The notes beneath the pieces are model-generated. The model was given only the letters and a program-made list of their open reading frames with translations, had not been told where the DNA came from and did no database searches. A stretch of 22,947 nt of DNA, from NCBI GenBank assembly GCA_020625635.1, contig JAHLBL010000006.1:1-22947 (forward strand). Reading direction: 5' to 3'. Shown here piece by piece: positions 7,286 through 15,594 of this stretch (position 1 is its first letter; the number at the start of each line of letters is the position of its first letter). Position numbers and translations under genes: made by a program. This stretch comes from a bacterium. Its GTDB lineage: Bacteria > Bacillota > Clostridia > Oscillospirales > Acutalibacteraceae.

Positions 7286-8503
7286 ATGACCGTTACAGTC
7301 AAAAAAGCTGCCGAGGAGAAGACGCCCGGGGACGATACTAAACCCGAGGATGAAACAAAGCCCGGGGACGATACAAAACCCGAAGACAAAAAGCCGCAGG
7401 GCTTTACCATCTACTTCGCTAACAACAAAAAGTGGACGGAGGTCAACGCCACATTCTTCAACCGTGAAACAGGCGAAAAGAGCGAGCCCGTAAAAATGCA
7501 GTTCGCTGAACAGAACAGCAAGGGTGAGGACGTTTACTGCACGGCTGCCGATATTGATAAATACGACCGCGTAGTATTCGATAACGGAACCGATAAGACG
7601 ACCGATACTCCCGTCAACAAAGCGAGCTCGGGCTTTTATATCGCTTCAAACGCCGCTCAGTTCAACGGAAAATTCCTCGCGGGCGTGTACACACACGGTG
7701 AGCAGGGCGCGGGAAAAATTGAGTCCGTCGAGCTTGATTACCACGACGGCTACGAAAAAACCGTAAAGATCTGGACTCCCGACGGCTACGATCCCGAGGA
7801 CACGGAGAAAAAATATTCCGTTCTCTATATGAGCGACGGACAGAGCCTTTTCGGAACCGAGGGCGTTCGCTCGGCGCGCGAGTGGTGCTGTGACGAAACC
7901 GTCAGGACGTTAATGAACAATGGCGGAGACGGAATAATTATCGTCGGTATTGTTACGAACGATGAAAACCGCTTCAACGAGCTAACTCCCGCTATCGGAA
8001 AGCTGTCTCCCGAGATGCCCGACCTCGAAGCGATCGGCGGCGCAAACGCCTCGCTTTCGGGCGAGAAGTTCTCGGATTTTCTTGTTAATGACGTTATTCC
8101 CTATGTTGAGAAGAACTACAACACCAATTCCGTGCGCGGCTTCGCTGGCTCGTCCAACGGCGGACTTGAGGCGTTCTACATCGGTATGGAACACCCCGGG
8201 CTTTTCAGTTATATAGGCGTTATTTCACCCGCGATGGATTTCTTCGCAAGCGAAACATGGGATGAGTATTTGAGCAAAAAGGACTTTTCGGGCGATACCG
8301 CGCGAGTGTACATCTACTGCGGAAATCAGGATTTTATCGAGAAGCTCCAGCACGACGCTACCGCGGAAATCGAGGGCAAAATGAAGAAAGCGGGCTATCC
8401 CGCCGATAAGGTCGTTACCGTTCTCGACAACGACGGCGCTCATAACGAGGGCTTCTGGGCGATCTACTTTACCGAAATGCTTAAATTCGGACTTCAATTC
8501 TAA
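7286..8503 (+). CDS. Esterase-D-family hydrolase with CBM-like domain (3' part of the frameshifted gene)
   Basis: The frame is open from the A7 tract at about 7160; its first ATG is 7286 but this has no ribosome binding site, so the natural start is probably 6919. Numbering from 7286: a short Big_2 remnant (1-8), a charged Pro/Asp/Lys linker with a repeated 'PGDDTKPED' unit (about 13-37), a beta-rich module like starch-binding CBM26-type domains (about 39-125: 'TIYFANNKKW..VNATFF'), and a putative esterase domain (about 146-405; PF00756 type, which also includes feruloyl and acetyl-xylan esterases). The nucleophile elbow G-S-S290-N-G-G, a likely acid residue near CGNQD (345-349) and H386 in 'GAHNEGFW' form a complete triad. 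With the upstream signal peptide it would act outside the cell on esterified polysaccharide. As it stands it lacks export and start signals unless the frame is restored. Confidence 0.75.
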   Translation: MTVTVKKAAEEKTPGDDTKPEDETKPGDDTKPEDKKPQGFTIYFANNKKWTEVNATFFNRETGEKSEPVKMQFAEQNSKGEDVYCTAADIDKYDRVVFDNGTDKTTDTPVNKASSGFYIASNAAQFNGKFLAGVYTHGEQGAGKIESVELDYHDGYEKTVKIWTPDGYDPEDTEKKYSVLYMSDGQSLFGTEGVRSAREWCCDETVRTLMNNGGDGIIIVGIVTNDENRFNELTPAIGKLSPEMPDLEAIGGANASLSGEKFSDFLVNDVIPYVEKNYNTNSVRGFAGSSNGGLEAFYIGMEHPGLFSYIGVISPAMDFFASETWDEYLSKKDFSGDTARVYIYCGNQDFIEKLQHDATAEIEGKMKKAGYPADKVVTVLDNDGAHNEGFWAIYFTEMLKFGLQF

Positions 8504-8512
8504 AGGCGATAT

Positions 8513-8540
8513 GGGGCTGCCGCGTGAAAACAGCAGCCCC
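8513..8540 (+). terminator. Hairpin after the esterase gene
   Basis: GGGGCTGC (8513-8520) / GCAGCCCC (8533-8540) form a perfect 8-base GC-rich stem with a 12-base loop, 10 bases after the stop codon. The following sequence has no proper T-run, so termination efficiency is uncertain. Confidence 0.5.
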
Positions 8541-8549
8541 GCGATTGTG

Positions 8550-8577
8550 TTGACATTTCACCTATGATGCGTATTTT
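8550..8577 (+). promoter_or_regulatory. Probable promoter of the ior operon
   Basis: TTGACA at 8550-8555 is perfect and is followed after 16 bases by TATTTT (8572-8577). A second possible start signal is the extended -10 TGGTATCAT at 8610-8618. iorA begins at 8672, behind AAAGGA at 8659-8664. Confidence 0.5.
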
Positions 8578-8671
8578 TCGCGTATAGGGTAGAAATGTTT
8601 TTTATTTTGTGGTATCATATACAGGATTAACGGAGAGAGCCGAGGCTTTTTCCGTGCAAAAGGATGATTAA

Positions 8672-10462
8672 ATGAGTAAAAAATATGTAATGGGCAACGG
8701 AGCCATCGCTCTGGGCGCGTTGTCCGCGGGAGTTAATCTCGTTTCGGGCTACCCCGGGACGCCGTCTTCCGAGATTATCGAGACCGTCACAAAGTACCCT
8801 CACGAGGGAACCTATGTCGAATGGTCCGTAAATGAAAAAGCGGCTATGGAGGTCGCGGCTGCCGCGGCTTACTGCGGCGCGAGAGCTATGGTGACTATGA
8901 AGCAGGTCGGTCTTAACGTAGCGTCCGATCCGCTTATGAGCCTCGCCTATGTGGGCGTAAAGGGAGGAATGGTCGTCGTATCGGCTGACGACCCCGGTCC
9001 CATCTCCTCACAGACGGAGCAGGACACCCGCCGCTTCGCCGAATTCGCGCGGATCCCCGTTTTCGACCCGTCCTCTCCCGAAGAGGCGTTCGAAATGGTA
9101 CAGGACGCTTTCTCTTTTTCCGAGAAGTATAAAACGCCCGTAATCCTTCGCCCGACAACAAGAGTCGACCACGCGTACGCGTCTGTCGAGACGCCCGACG
9201 CGTTTACTGCGGGTCAGTACGAGGGCTTTGTAAAGAACTCGGGTAAGTGGGTTATCTTCCCGCGCCTGTCCTTTATGAACCACGCGATGATAGAGAAAAG
9301 AAACACGGAGATAGGGGAGGACTTCTCCTCTTATCGATTCAATACGGTATCGGGCAGTTCACAGAAGGCAGTCGTAGCCACAGGCGTGAGCTATGCCTAC
9401 GCGAGAGAATTTCTGAAGGTTTACCCCGACGTAAGGTTGATTAAGGTAGGCACGCCCTATCCTCTCCCCGAGAGCTTCCTTCTTAAAGCGCTTGACGGCG
9501 TGAGCGAGGTGCTCTGCTTTGAGGAGCTCAGCCCGTATATAGAGGAAAGCCTGCTGAAGCTTATCGGTAAGCATCACCTCGATATCGACGTTCGCGGCAA
9601 GCTCACGGGCGACGTTCCCCCGAGCGGCGAAAACGACGCCGACAGCGCGGCGCGCATTATCAGCGGCTTCCTCGGACTTGAATACGGCGGTACAGGTACC
9701 GACCTTTCCTCGGCTCCCCAGCCTCCCGCGAGACCTCCCGTGCTCTGCGCGGGCTGTCCTCACCGCGCGTCCTTCTACGCGGTTAAAAAGGCGATGAAGG
9801 GCAGAAAGGCGTATTTCTGCGGCGACATCGGCTGTTATACGCTCGGCAACGCTATGCCTCTCGATATGGTCGACACCTGTCTTTGCATGGGCGCGGGTAT
9901 CACGATGGCTCAGGGCTTCAATCATATGGACAGCGACGCCGTCGCTATTTCCTTCACGGGAGACTCGACCTTCTTCGCGTCGGGTATCACAGGGGTAGTC
10001 AACGCGGTCTACAACGCCGCCGATATGATTGTCTGTATTCTGGATAATTCCACCACCGCCATGACGGGACACCAGCCTCACCCGGGAACGGGCAGAAACC
10101 TGATGGCTTCTCCCGTCGAGAAAGTCAGCATAGAAAAAACTCTTCTCGCGGTCGGCGTTAAAAAGGTTATCACCGTTGACCCGCTCGACCTTGACGCGTC
10201 CGTAGCGGCTGTCAGAGAGTGTGCCGAACTCAAAGGCGTTAAGGCGATTATATTCAAATCACCCTGCGTCGCCCTTGTAAAGAGCGATAAGAAAATGAAA
10301 GTGGACGGCTCGAAGTGCGTCGGCTGTCTGCGCTGTATTAAGGAAATCGGCTGTCCCGCGCTCTCCGTAAACGACGGCAAAGTCGTTATTGATGAGAACC
10401 TTTGCACGGGCTGCGGTCTGTGCGCCAAGCTGTGCCCTGTGGGCGCGATAGGAGGCGTGTGA
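8672..10462 (+). CDS. iorA: Indolepyruvate:ferredoxin oxidoreductase, alpha subunit
   Basis: A 596-residue TPP and iron-sulfur subunit. With IorB it interconverts arylpyruvates (indole-, phenyl-, hydroxyphenylpyruvate) and arylacetyl-CoA plus CO2, using ferredoxin. The pyrimidine-binding half opens with 'GNGAIALGALSAGVNLVSGYPGTPSSE' and has the conserved Glu at E55 (NEKAAME). The pyrophosphate-binding half shows C359-AGCPHR, GDIGCYTLG (from 384) and GDSTFF (430-435). The C-terminus carries two ferredoxin-type 4Fe-4S motifs: C549/C552/C555/C561 and C578/C581/C584/C588. The unequal spacing of the first cluster is seen in true IorA proteins. The length is close to the family norm and no residue is missing. 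It is the first gene of a tight operon; iorB starts one base after its stop codon. Confidence 0.95.
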   Translation: MSKKYVMGNGAIALGALSAGVNLVSGYPGTPSSEIIETVTKYPHEGTYVEWSVNEKAAMEVAAAAAYCGARAMVTMKQVGLNVASDPLMSLAYVGVKGGMVVVSADDPGPISSQTEQDTRRFAEFARIPVFDPSSPEEAFEMVQDAFSFSEKYKTPVILRPTTRVDHAYASVETPDAFTAGQYEGFVKNSGKWVIFPRLSFMNHAMIEKRNTEIGEDFSSYRFNTVSGSSQKAVVATGVSYAYAREFLKVYPDVRLIKVGTPYPLPESFLLKALDGVSEVLCFEELSPYIEESLLKLIGKHHLDIDVRGKLTGDVPPSGENDADSAARIISGFLGLEYGGTGTDLSSAPQPPARPPVLCAGCPHRASFYAVKKAMKGRKAYFCGDIGCYTLGNAMPLDMVDTCLCMGAGITMAQGFNHMDSDAVAISFTGDSTFFASGITGVVNAVYNAADMIVCILDNSTTAMTGHQPHPGTGRNLMASPVEKVSIEKTLLAVGVKKVITVDPLDLDASVAAVRECAELKGVKAIIFKSPCVALVKSDKKMKVDGSKCVGCLRCIKEIGCPALSVNDGKVVIDENLCTGCGLCAKLCPVGAIGGV

Positions 10463-10463
10463 T

Positions 10464-11060
10464 ATGAAAAAGGATATTATGATATGCGGCGTCGGCGGTC
10501 AGGGAACTGTTCTCGCCTCAAAGATTATCGCCTCTGCCGCTATGAACGAGGGAAACGCTGTTCATTCCGCTGAGACTATCGGTATGGCTCAGAGAGGCGG
10601 TCCCGTCACAAGCCACGTCAGAGTAGGAGAGGACGCTTTCTCGCCGCTCATTCCCGTAGGAGCAGCGGATCTGCTCATAGCTTTTGAGCCGTCCGAGGCG
10701 GTGAGAAACCTCAGATATCTTAAAAAGGACGGCTTCCTTATCGTGAACTCCGTACCCGTAAAGCCGACCTCGCTTGCGGGCGGCGCTGATTACGACGGAA
10801 AAGTCGAGATCGATTTTCTGAAATCGCGCTGTAACTGCCTTGTCGTCAATTCCGACGAGCTTTGCGCTCCCTTCGGTTCGTCAAAGTTCTTCAACGTCGC
10901 GGTAATGGGCGCGGCGTGCGGAACAGGCAGGCTCGGCTTAAACGCTGATACGGTACGCGGCGAGATTATCAGAATCGTTCCCGAAAGATTCAGGGAGAAG
11001 AATATGGCTGCTTTTGAGGCAGGCTTTAAGATAGGAGAAAACAATAATGCAAATCAGTGA
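10464..11060 (+). CDS. iorB: Indolepyruvate:ferredoxin oxidoreductase, beta subunit
   Basis: A 198-residue gamma/beta-type subunit of the 2-oxoacid:ferredoxin oxidoreductase superfamily, the partner of IorA. The N-terminus 'MICGVGGQGTVLASKIIASAA' (6-26) and the following 'GMAQRGGPVTSHVRVG' are signatures of the subunit that shapes the CoA side of the active site. The ribosome binding site AGGAGG lies inside the end of iorA, and the one-base gap implies translational coupling. Its own end overlaps the next gene by 14 bases. The length is normal for IorB. Confidence 0.95.
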   Translation: MKKDIMICGVGGQGTVLASKIIASAAMNEGNAVHSAETIGMAQRGGPVTSHVRVGEDAFSPLIPVGAADLLIAFEPSEAVRNLRYLKKDGFLIVNSVPVKPTSLAGGADYDGKVEIDFLKSRCNCLVVNSDELCAPFGSSKFFNVAVMGAACGTGRLGLNADTVRGEIIRIVPERFREKNMAAFEAGFKIGENNNANQ

Positions 11061-12288
11061 AAAACAGTTAGCCCTCGTCAATGAGCGACTGAAGGCTATT
11101 ATCGAATCCGATAACTACTTCGGAAAGATGTACAAGGAAATGGGTATCACCGAGGTCAGGACAGCCGAGGACTTCAAAAAGCTTCCCTTTGTCGATAAGG
11201 CGGAGCTGAGAAATGCCTATCCGCTCGGAATCCAGGCTGTTCCCGACAGCGAGATCGTCCGCATACACTCCTCCTCGGGTACTACGGGCAAGCCCGTGAT
11301 CATACCTTATACCGCAAAGGACGTTGACGACTGGGCGACTATGTTCGCAAGATGCTACGAGACCGCGGGTATAACTAAGAACGACCGCATCCAGATCACT
11401 CCCGGCTACGGTCTGTGGACAGCAGGTATCGGCTTTCAGGCGGGCTGCGAGAAGCTCGGCGCTATGGCGATCCCCATGGGTCCCGGCAACACCGAAAAGC
11501 AGCTGCAGATGATGCAGGACCTCAAGTCGACCGTTATCTGTGCGACCTCAAGCTACGCGCTCCTGCTCGCGGAGGAAATCAACAGTCGCGGACTCAAGGA
11601 CAACATCTGCCTTAAAAAGGGTGTAATCGGCTCCGAGAGATGGAGCGATAAAAAGCGCGAGTATATCTCGAATGAGCTGGGAATCGAGCTGTACGATATT
11701 TACGGTCTCACCGAAATCTACGGTCCCGGTATCGGTGTGAACTGCAACCTCCAGACCGGTATGCACTATTGGGACGACTACCTCTACATCGAGATCATCG
11801 ACCCCGTTACAGGTGAAAACGTCGAGGACGGCGAAGAGGGCGAAATCGTCATCACCACTCTCGTTAAGGAGGGCGCTCCGCTGCTCAGATTCCGTACGCA
11901 CGATCTGTCAAGAATCATTCCGGGCGCATGTCCCTGCGGCAGTCATTATCCCCGACTCGACGTTATAAAGGGCAGAAGCGACGATATGTTCAAGGTTCAC
12001 GGCGTAAATATGTTCCCAAGCCAGGTCGAGGAGCTGCTCGCCACCGTTGACGGCGTGTCCAGCGAATACAAGATCGATATCGCTCACGACGAGGAGAAAA
12101 ACCGCGACATTATCCTGCTGACCGTTGAGGCAGAGGGACGCGTCAACTTTGAAAAGACAGGCGAAATAATCAGATCTGTGTTCAAGTCAAAGATGAGCGT
12201 TACTCCGAAGGTTGTGGTTGTTTCCGTAGGAACACTCCCGCGCTCCGAGAAAAAGACAAAGAGAGTTTTCGACCACAGAGAGGAATGA
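11047..12288 (+). CDS. paaK: Phenylacetate-CoA ligase family enzyme (arylacetate-CoA ligase)
   Basis: A 413-residue AMP-forming adenylate enzyme of the PaaK type. It activates an arylacetate with ATP and CoA to arylacetyl-CoA. Visible motifs: phosphate-binding SSSGTTGKP (75-83), YGLTEI (219-224), the ATP-ribose Asp in RTHD (283-286), hinge GRSDDMFKVHG (309-319) and a Lys-rich C-terminal 'RSEKKTKRVFD' carrying the likely catalytic Lys. A 'CPCGSHYPRL' Cys pair (295, 297) is also typical. ATG 11047 has AGGAG about 10 bases upstream and overlaps the last 14 bases of iorB. Co-transcription with iorAB links its product directly to the oxidoreductase: phenylacetyl-CoA or indoleacetyl-CoA. Exact aryl preference (phenyl, hydroxyphenyl, indolyl) cannot be read from sequence. 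Confidence 0.9.
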   Translation: MQISEKQLALVNERLKAIIESDNYFGKMYKEMGITEVRTAEDFKKLPFVDKAELRNAYPLGIQAVPDSEIVRIHSSSGTTGKPVIIPYTAKDVDDWATMFARCYETAGITKNDRIQITPGYGLWTAGIGFQAGCEKLGAMAIPMGPGNTEKQLQMMQDLKSTVICATSSYALLLAEEINSRGLKDNICLKKGVIGSERWSDKKREYISNELGIELYDIYGLTEIYGPGIGVNCNLQTGMHYWDDYLYIEIIDPVTGENVEDGEEGEIVITTLVKEGAPLLRFRTHDLSRIIPGACPCGSHYPRLDVIKGRSDDMFKVHGVNMFPSQVEELLATVDGVSSEYKIDIAHDEEKNRDIILLTVEAEGRVNFEKTGEIIRSVFKSKMSVTPKVVVVSVGTLPRSEKKTKRVFDHREE

Positions 12289-12359
12289 TTTTTTTAATTC
12301 CGCCTTTTTGTTTGAAACTCGTACCCGATCCGTAAACGCGGATGTTATATAAATATGCT

Positions 12360-12397
12360 CAGCCTCTCACGCCGAAATGTGAGAGGCTGTTATTTTA
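12360..12397 (+). terminator. Terminator of the ior operon
   Basis: An 11-base perfect stem CAGCCTCTCAC (12360-12370) / GTGAGAGGCTG (12379-12389) with an 8-base loop, followed by TTATTTTAT. Confidence 0.85.
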
Positions 12398-12424
12398 TGA
12401 AAAACAATTTAAAAAATATGCAAG

Positions 12425-12474
12425 ATTTTCCTCTTTTACAGCGTTTTAAATGTAAAGAGGAAAATTGCTTTTTC
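12425..12474 (+). repeat. Second hairpin between the ior operon and the CotH gene
   Basis: ATTTTCCTCTTTTACA (12425-12440) pairs with TGTAAAGAGGAAAAT (12451-12465) with one bulged base and a 10-base loop, then TGCTTTTTC. It may act as a back-up terminator. The right arm also resembles a ribosome binding site, but no start codon follows. Confidence 0.5.
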
Positions 12475-12493
12475 GTGAAAACCCGAAAAAGTA

Positions 12494-12522
12494 TTGAATT
12501 TATAACGGATTTATATTAATAT
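12494..12522 (+). promoter_or_regulatory. Candidate promoter of the CotH gene
   Basis: TTGAAT (12494-12499) and TAATAT (12517-12522) are separated by 17 bases; each matches four of six consensus bases. The gene starts 40 bases later. Confidence 0.45.
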
Positions 12523-12561
12523 TTTAGTGGAAATTATTTACGTGTAAAAGGAGGAAAATTT

Positions 12562-15438
12562 ATGCAAAAACTTTGTAAACCCATGAGCGTTCTGCTCGCT
12601 GTGCTGATGCTTATCGGAGTATTTGCCGTTATGCCGCTGAGTGTCTCCGCGGCTGAGGGCGAAAAGCCCGCCGCTCCGTCGTTCGCGGCAGCAGAGGGAC
12701 TTTACGTCCACGCTGTTTCGGGCTCGTCCGATACCGAGGCGTGGCAGATGTGGCAGACCGTTCGCGGAGAGAATCTCACCGAGGAAAAGCAGACTTCGAT
12801 GTACTTCTTCCTGCCCTCGTCAGCGGATGCTGAGAAGGTGGATATCTACAACGGCTTCAGTCAGGAAATCACCGTTGACGGCAGAGCGCTTCCGTCACAC
12901 GCCGTGACCGTTTTCACCTACAAGCCCGACACTGCTTATGAACTGACAGCCGACGGCAAAAGCTATACGCTGCGCTTTATGAGGTCAACAGCCGAGGCGG
13001 CGATCTATGTCAACAATATGAATGCCGACGGAAAAGGCACCGAGCTCATCGAGTACCTCAGTCAGAAAAAATCGAATAAGGCTAAGGCGACAGGCGCTAT
13101 CGTAACTCCCGACGGAAAGATCGACAACACACCCGTCAACAAGATTAAAGGCAGAGGAAACACCACCTGGGCAAAGGATAAGAAGCCCTTCAACATCACC
13201 TACAGCAGCTCCGTAAGTATCGCGGGAATGAACAAGGGCAAAAAATACTCCCTGCTCGCTAACTTCCAGGACGATTCGCTTTCCCGTAACCGCTTCCTCT
13301 ATGACCTTTCCGACGCTGTGGGAATGCCCTACGCTTCCGATTCGCGCTATGTTGATTTCTACTCCGACGGCTGTTACCTCGGCTCGTATCAGCTCTGTGA
13401 GAAGATAGAGGTCGGTAAGGACTGCCTTATCAGCGACTTCTCCGAAAACGATTACCTCAACAGCGACGGCACGATCAAGGAGGATTTTCCCTTCCTCTGC
13501 GAGCTCGACCCGAGCGCGGTCGAGGGAGAGGATTACTTCGTAGACCTCGACCTCGGACTCAGACTCTCGATTAAGGCTCCCGAGCTTGAGGAGGGCGACG
13601 TCGGCTACGAAGAGGTAAAGAAATACGTTGAAAAGAAATTCAACGATTTTATTTCAAAATTTGATGCTTCGGAAAAAGTCTCCGAGGTCGGCGACGTTGA
13701 CTCAATGGCGAAGCTTTACCTTATAAACGAACTCGGCAAGAACTGGGACGCAGGCGTTTCAAGCTTCTACTTTACATATAAGCAGGACGAGAACGGTAAG
13801 TATAAATTCTACGGTTCTCCCGTCTGGGACTATGACAACTCGCTCGGAAACGCGAACGGAATCACCGAAATGCTCAAGTATTTCAACTTGACCGATTACA
13901 CACAGCCTACGGGAATATGGGGAGAATTCGCGCTCGAGCCTTTTGCTGATCACCCCGAGATCATGAAGCGCATAAAGGAGATCTGGTTCGAGAAGTTTGT
14001 ACCAGCTATCGAGCACTTCTCGGGCAAAAAGGTCAATGCCGAGATCGGCAAGGAGCTTCTCACCGCCGACGAATACTATAAGCTCGTCAAAGGCTCTGCC
14101 GATATGAACTACAAGAGCGGCTGGAAGCTTTACACAGGCGAATGGATCGCCGACCATACCAAGCTTCTCAACGCTGACTTCGACACGGAAAAGAACACTT
14201 ACCTTGTAAATAAGTACAGGGACAACTATAAAAACGACTTCGACGGTATGTTCAGCTACTGCCGCGACTGGATGATAAGCCGCGCCGCGTGGCTCTCGAT
14301 GAGATACGGCAAGGACGTAAAGACGGAAACGGTCGAGAACAGACCTGAAAATATCGACGTCGCGGAGGTCGTTCCCGCCAAAACAAAGACAAAAACTCTT
14401 CGCTTCTATATGCCCGAGGACTGGCGCAGCGAGAATAACCCGTTCTTTGACGGAGAGAATCCCGCCTCGTGCAGGGCAGGCGTCTACTGGTGGGAAGGCA
14501 CAATGAACTGCTCCGATTTCTATAAGGACAACAGCGGCTGGGCCGGCTATTCGATCTCAGAAACCGACAAAGCCGACGGCAATATCTTTGTCGCGAAGGT
14601 TCCCGACGACGTTGAGCAGCTTGTCTTTAATAACCTGCTTAATAGCGACGATCCCTCACGCGCGTTAACGAAAAACATCATTGCTAATTACTATGAGGCT
14701 GGCGACAGCGAGTTCTATCCCGAAGGTCTCAGCTCCGTTGATAATATGATTTTCGTGCCCGTTAAGTACAGCACATCCGTACTTCAGAACACGGAGGACG
14801 GCGAGTGGTTCTATTATTACGGCGACGGAAAGTACGGCGTGTATAAGACCTTGGCTGAGGCTCAGGCTAACGACGCGGTGTACTCGGGCGGAGAATTCCC
14901 CGAGCATATCAAGCGCCCGATAGACGGCTTCACCGTAAGCGGACTCAAGTCTAAAACCTACAACGGCAAGGCTCAGACTCAGAATATCACCGTTAAGGAC
15001 GGCGATTCCGCGCTTGTTGAGGATATCGACTACACTACAGAGTATAAGAACAACAAAAACGCGGGAACGGCAACACTGACGATCACGGGTACTGGCTCCT
15101 ACAAGGGAACAATAACAAAGACTTTTAAAATCGCAAAGGCGAAGAACCCGATGACCGTAAAGGTCAACGCTGTTACGGTAAAAGCAAAGAACCTCAAAAA
15201 GAAGAACGTGACCGTCAAAAAGGCGATTACTGTTAAGAAAAACGAGGGCAAGGTATCCTATAAGGCTGTCGCGAAAGGAACCTCAAAGGGAGTTTCAATC
15301 TCTAAGAAGGGTGTAATCACGGTAAAAAAGGGTACATATAAAAATAACCTCGCTGTCACCGTAAGCGTGACCGCGAATGGCAGCGGAAACTTCAAAAAAG
15401 CAACAAAGAAGGTTACCGTAAAAATCAAAGTAAAATAA
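12562..15438 (+). CDS. Secreted CotH-kinase family protein with C-terminal Ig-like domains
   Basis: A 958-residue exported protein; ATG 12562 follows AAGGAGG. Residues 1-30 are a signal peptide (cleavage near VSA/A). The CotH domain spans about 145-600: KGRGNTTW (196-203), 'LLANFQDDSLSRNRFLYDL' (231-249), 'YLGSYQLCEKIEVG' (272-285), 'LGKNWD' (391-396) and the acidic metal/nucleotide motif WDYDNSLGN (422-430). CotH proteins are atypical protein kinases; in Bacillus one phosphorylates spore-coat proteins, and clostridial versions are common on the outside of the cell or on cellulosomes. A beta-rich, aromatic region follows (about 625-780, CBM-like), then an MBG-like Ig domain (about 787-857: 'KTYNGKAQTQNITV') and a very basic C-terminal beta domain (about 860-958). 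No dockerin or LPXTG. Substrate unknown; there is no cotG/cotB-like acceptor nearby. Confidence 0.85.
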   Translation: MQKLCKPMSVLLAVLMLIGVFAVMPLSVSAAEGEKPAAPSFAAAEGLYVHAVSGSSDTEAWQMWQTVRGENLTEEKQTSMYFFLPSSADAEKVDIYNGFSQEITVDGRALPSHAVTVFTYKPDTAYELTADGKSYTLRFMRSTAEAAIYVNNMNADGKGTELIEYLSQKKSNKAKATGAIVTPDGKIDNTPVNKIKGRGNTTWAKDKKPFNITYSSSVSIAGMNKGKKYSLLANFQDDSLSRNRFLYDLSDAVGMPYASDSRYVDFYSDGCYLGSYQLCEKIEVGKDCLISDFSENDYLNSDGTIKEDFPFLCELDPSAVEGEDYFVDLDLGLRLSIKAPELEEGDVGYEEVKKYVEKKFNDFISKFDASEKVSEVGDVDSMAKLYLINELGKNWDAGVSSFYFTYKQDENGKYKFYGSPVWDYDNSLGNANGITEMLKYFNLTDYTQPTGIWGEFALEPFADHPEIMKRIKEIWFEKFVPAIEHFSGKKVNAEIGKELLTADEYYKLVKGSADMNYKSGWKLYTGEWIADHTKLLNADFDTEKNTYLVNKYRDNYKNDFDGMFSYCRDWMISRAAWLSMRYGKDVKTETVENRPENIDVAEVVPAKTKTKTLRFYMPEDWRSENNPFFDGENPASCRAGVYWWEGTMNCSDFYKDNSGWAGYSISETDKADGNIFVAKVPDDVEQLVFNNLLNSDDPSRALTKNIIANYYEAGDSEFYPEGLSSVDNMIFVPVKYSTSVLQNTEDGEWFYYYGDGKYGVYKTLAEAQANDAVYSGGEFPEHIKRPIDGFTVSGLKSKTYNGKAQTQNITVKDGDSALVEDIDYTTEYKNNKNAGTATLTITGTGSYKGTITKTFKIAKAKNPMTVKVNAVTVKAKNLKKKNVTVKKAITVKKNEGKVSYKAVAKGTSKGVSISKKGVITVKKGTYKNNLAVTVSVTANGSGNFKKATKKVTVKIKVK

Positions 15439-15448
15439 ACCGCAAGTA

Positions 15449-15477
15449 TGAGGCTGACCATTTTCAGGTCAGTCTCA
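15449..15477 (+). terminator. Hairpin after the CotH gene
   Basis: TGAGGCTGACC (15449-15459) pairs with GGTCAGTCTCA (15467-15477), with one G-T wobble and a 7-base loop, 11 bases after the stop. The T-tract is poor, so termination is likely but not certain. Confidence 0.55.
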
Positions 15478-15486
15478 GCTATGTTT

Positions 15487-15537
15487 TCAGGATAACGGGA
15501 GTTGAATCAAAATTCGGTTCGATTCCCGTTATCCTGA
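15487..15537. repeat. Long near-perfect hairpin (22-base-pair stem)
   Basis: The arms TCAGGATAACGGGA (15487-15500) and TCCCGTTATCCTGA (15524-15537) are perfect. Counting wobbles, the inner bases GTTGAATC (15501-15508) and GGTTCGAT (15516-15523) also pair, leaving a 7-base loop. The right end is five bases before the -35 box of the next gene. No T-run follows. It could be an RNA stem, a MITE-like remnant or a cruciform-forming regulatory site. Confidence 0.75.
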
Positions 15538-15540
15538 TTG

Positions 15541-15569
15541 TTGACAATTGTTCTCACGGAAAGTATAAT
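15541..15569 (+). promoter_or_regulatory. Consensus sigma-A promoter of the YdcF-family gene
   Basis: Perfect TTGACA (15541-15546) and TATAAT (15564-15569) with 17-base spacing. The -35 box lies in a small palindrome ATTGT-TG-ACAAT (15537-15548), which might be an operator. The ATG is 26 bases downstream of the -10 box. Confidence 0.88.
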
Positions 15570-15594
15570 CATTATAGTAAGGGAGGGTAACCGA

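Noticed and set aside
15511..15535. tRNA T-arm-like string GGTTCGATTCCC
   Set aside because: Only two of five T-stem pairs form, there is no D-arm or anticodon arm, and the bases are explained by the long hairpin.
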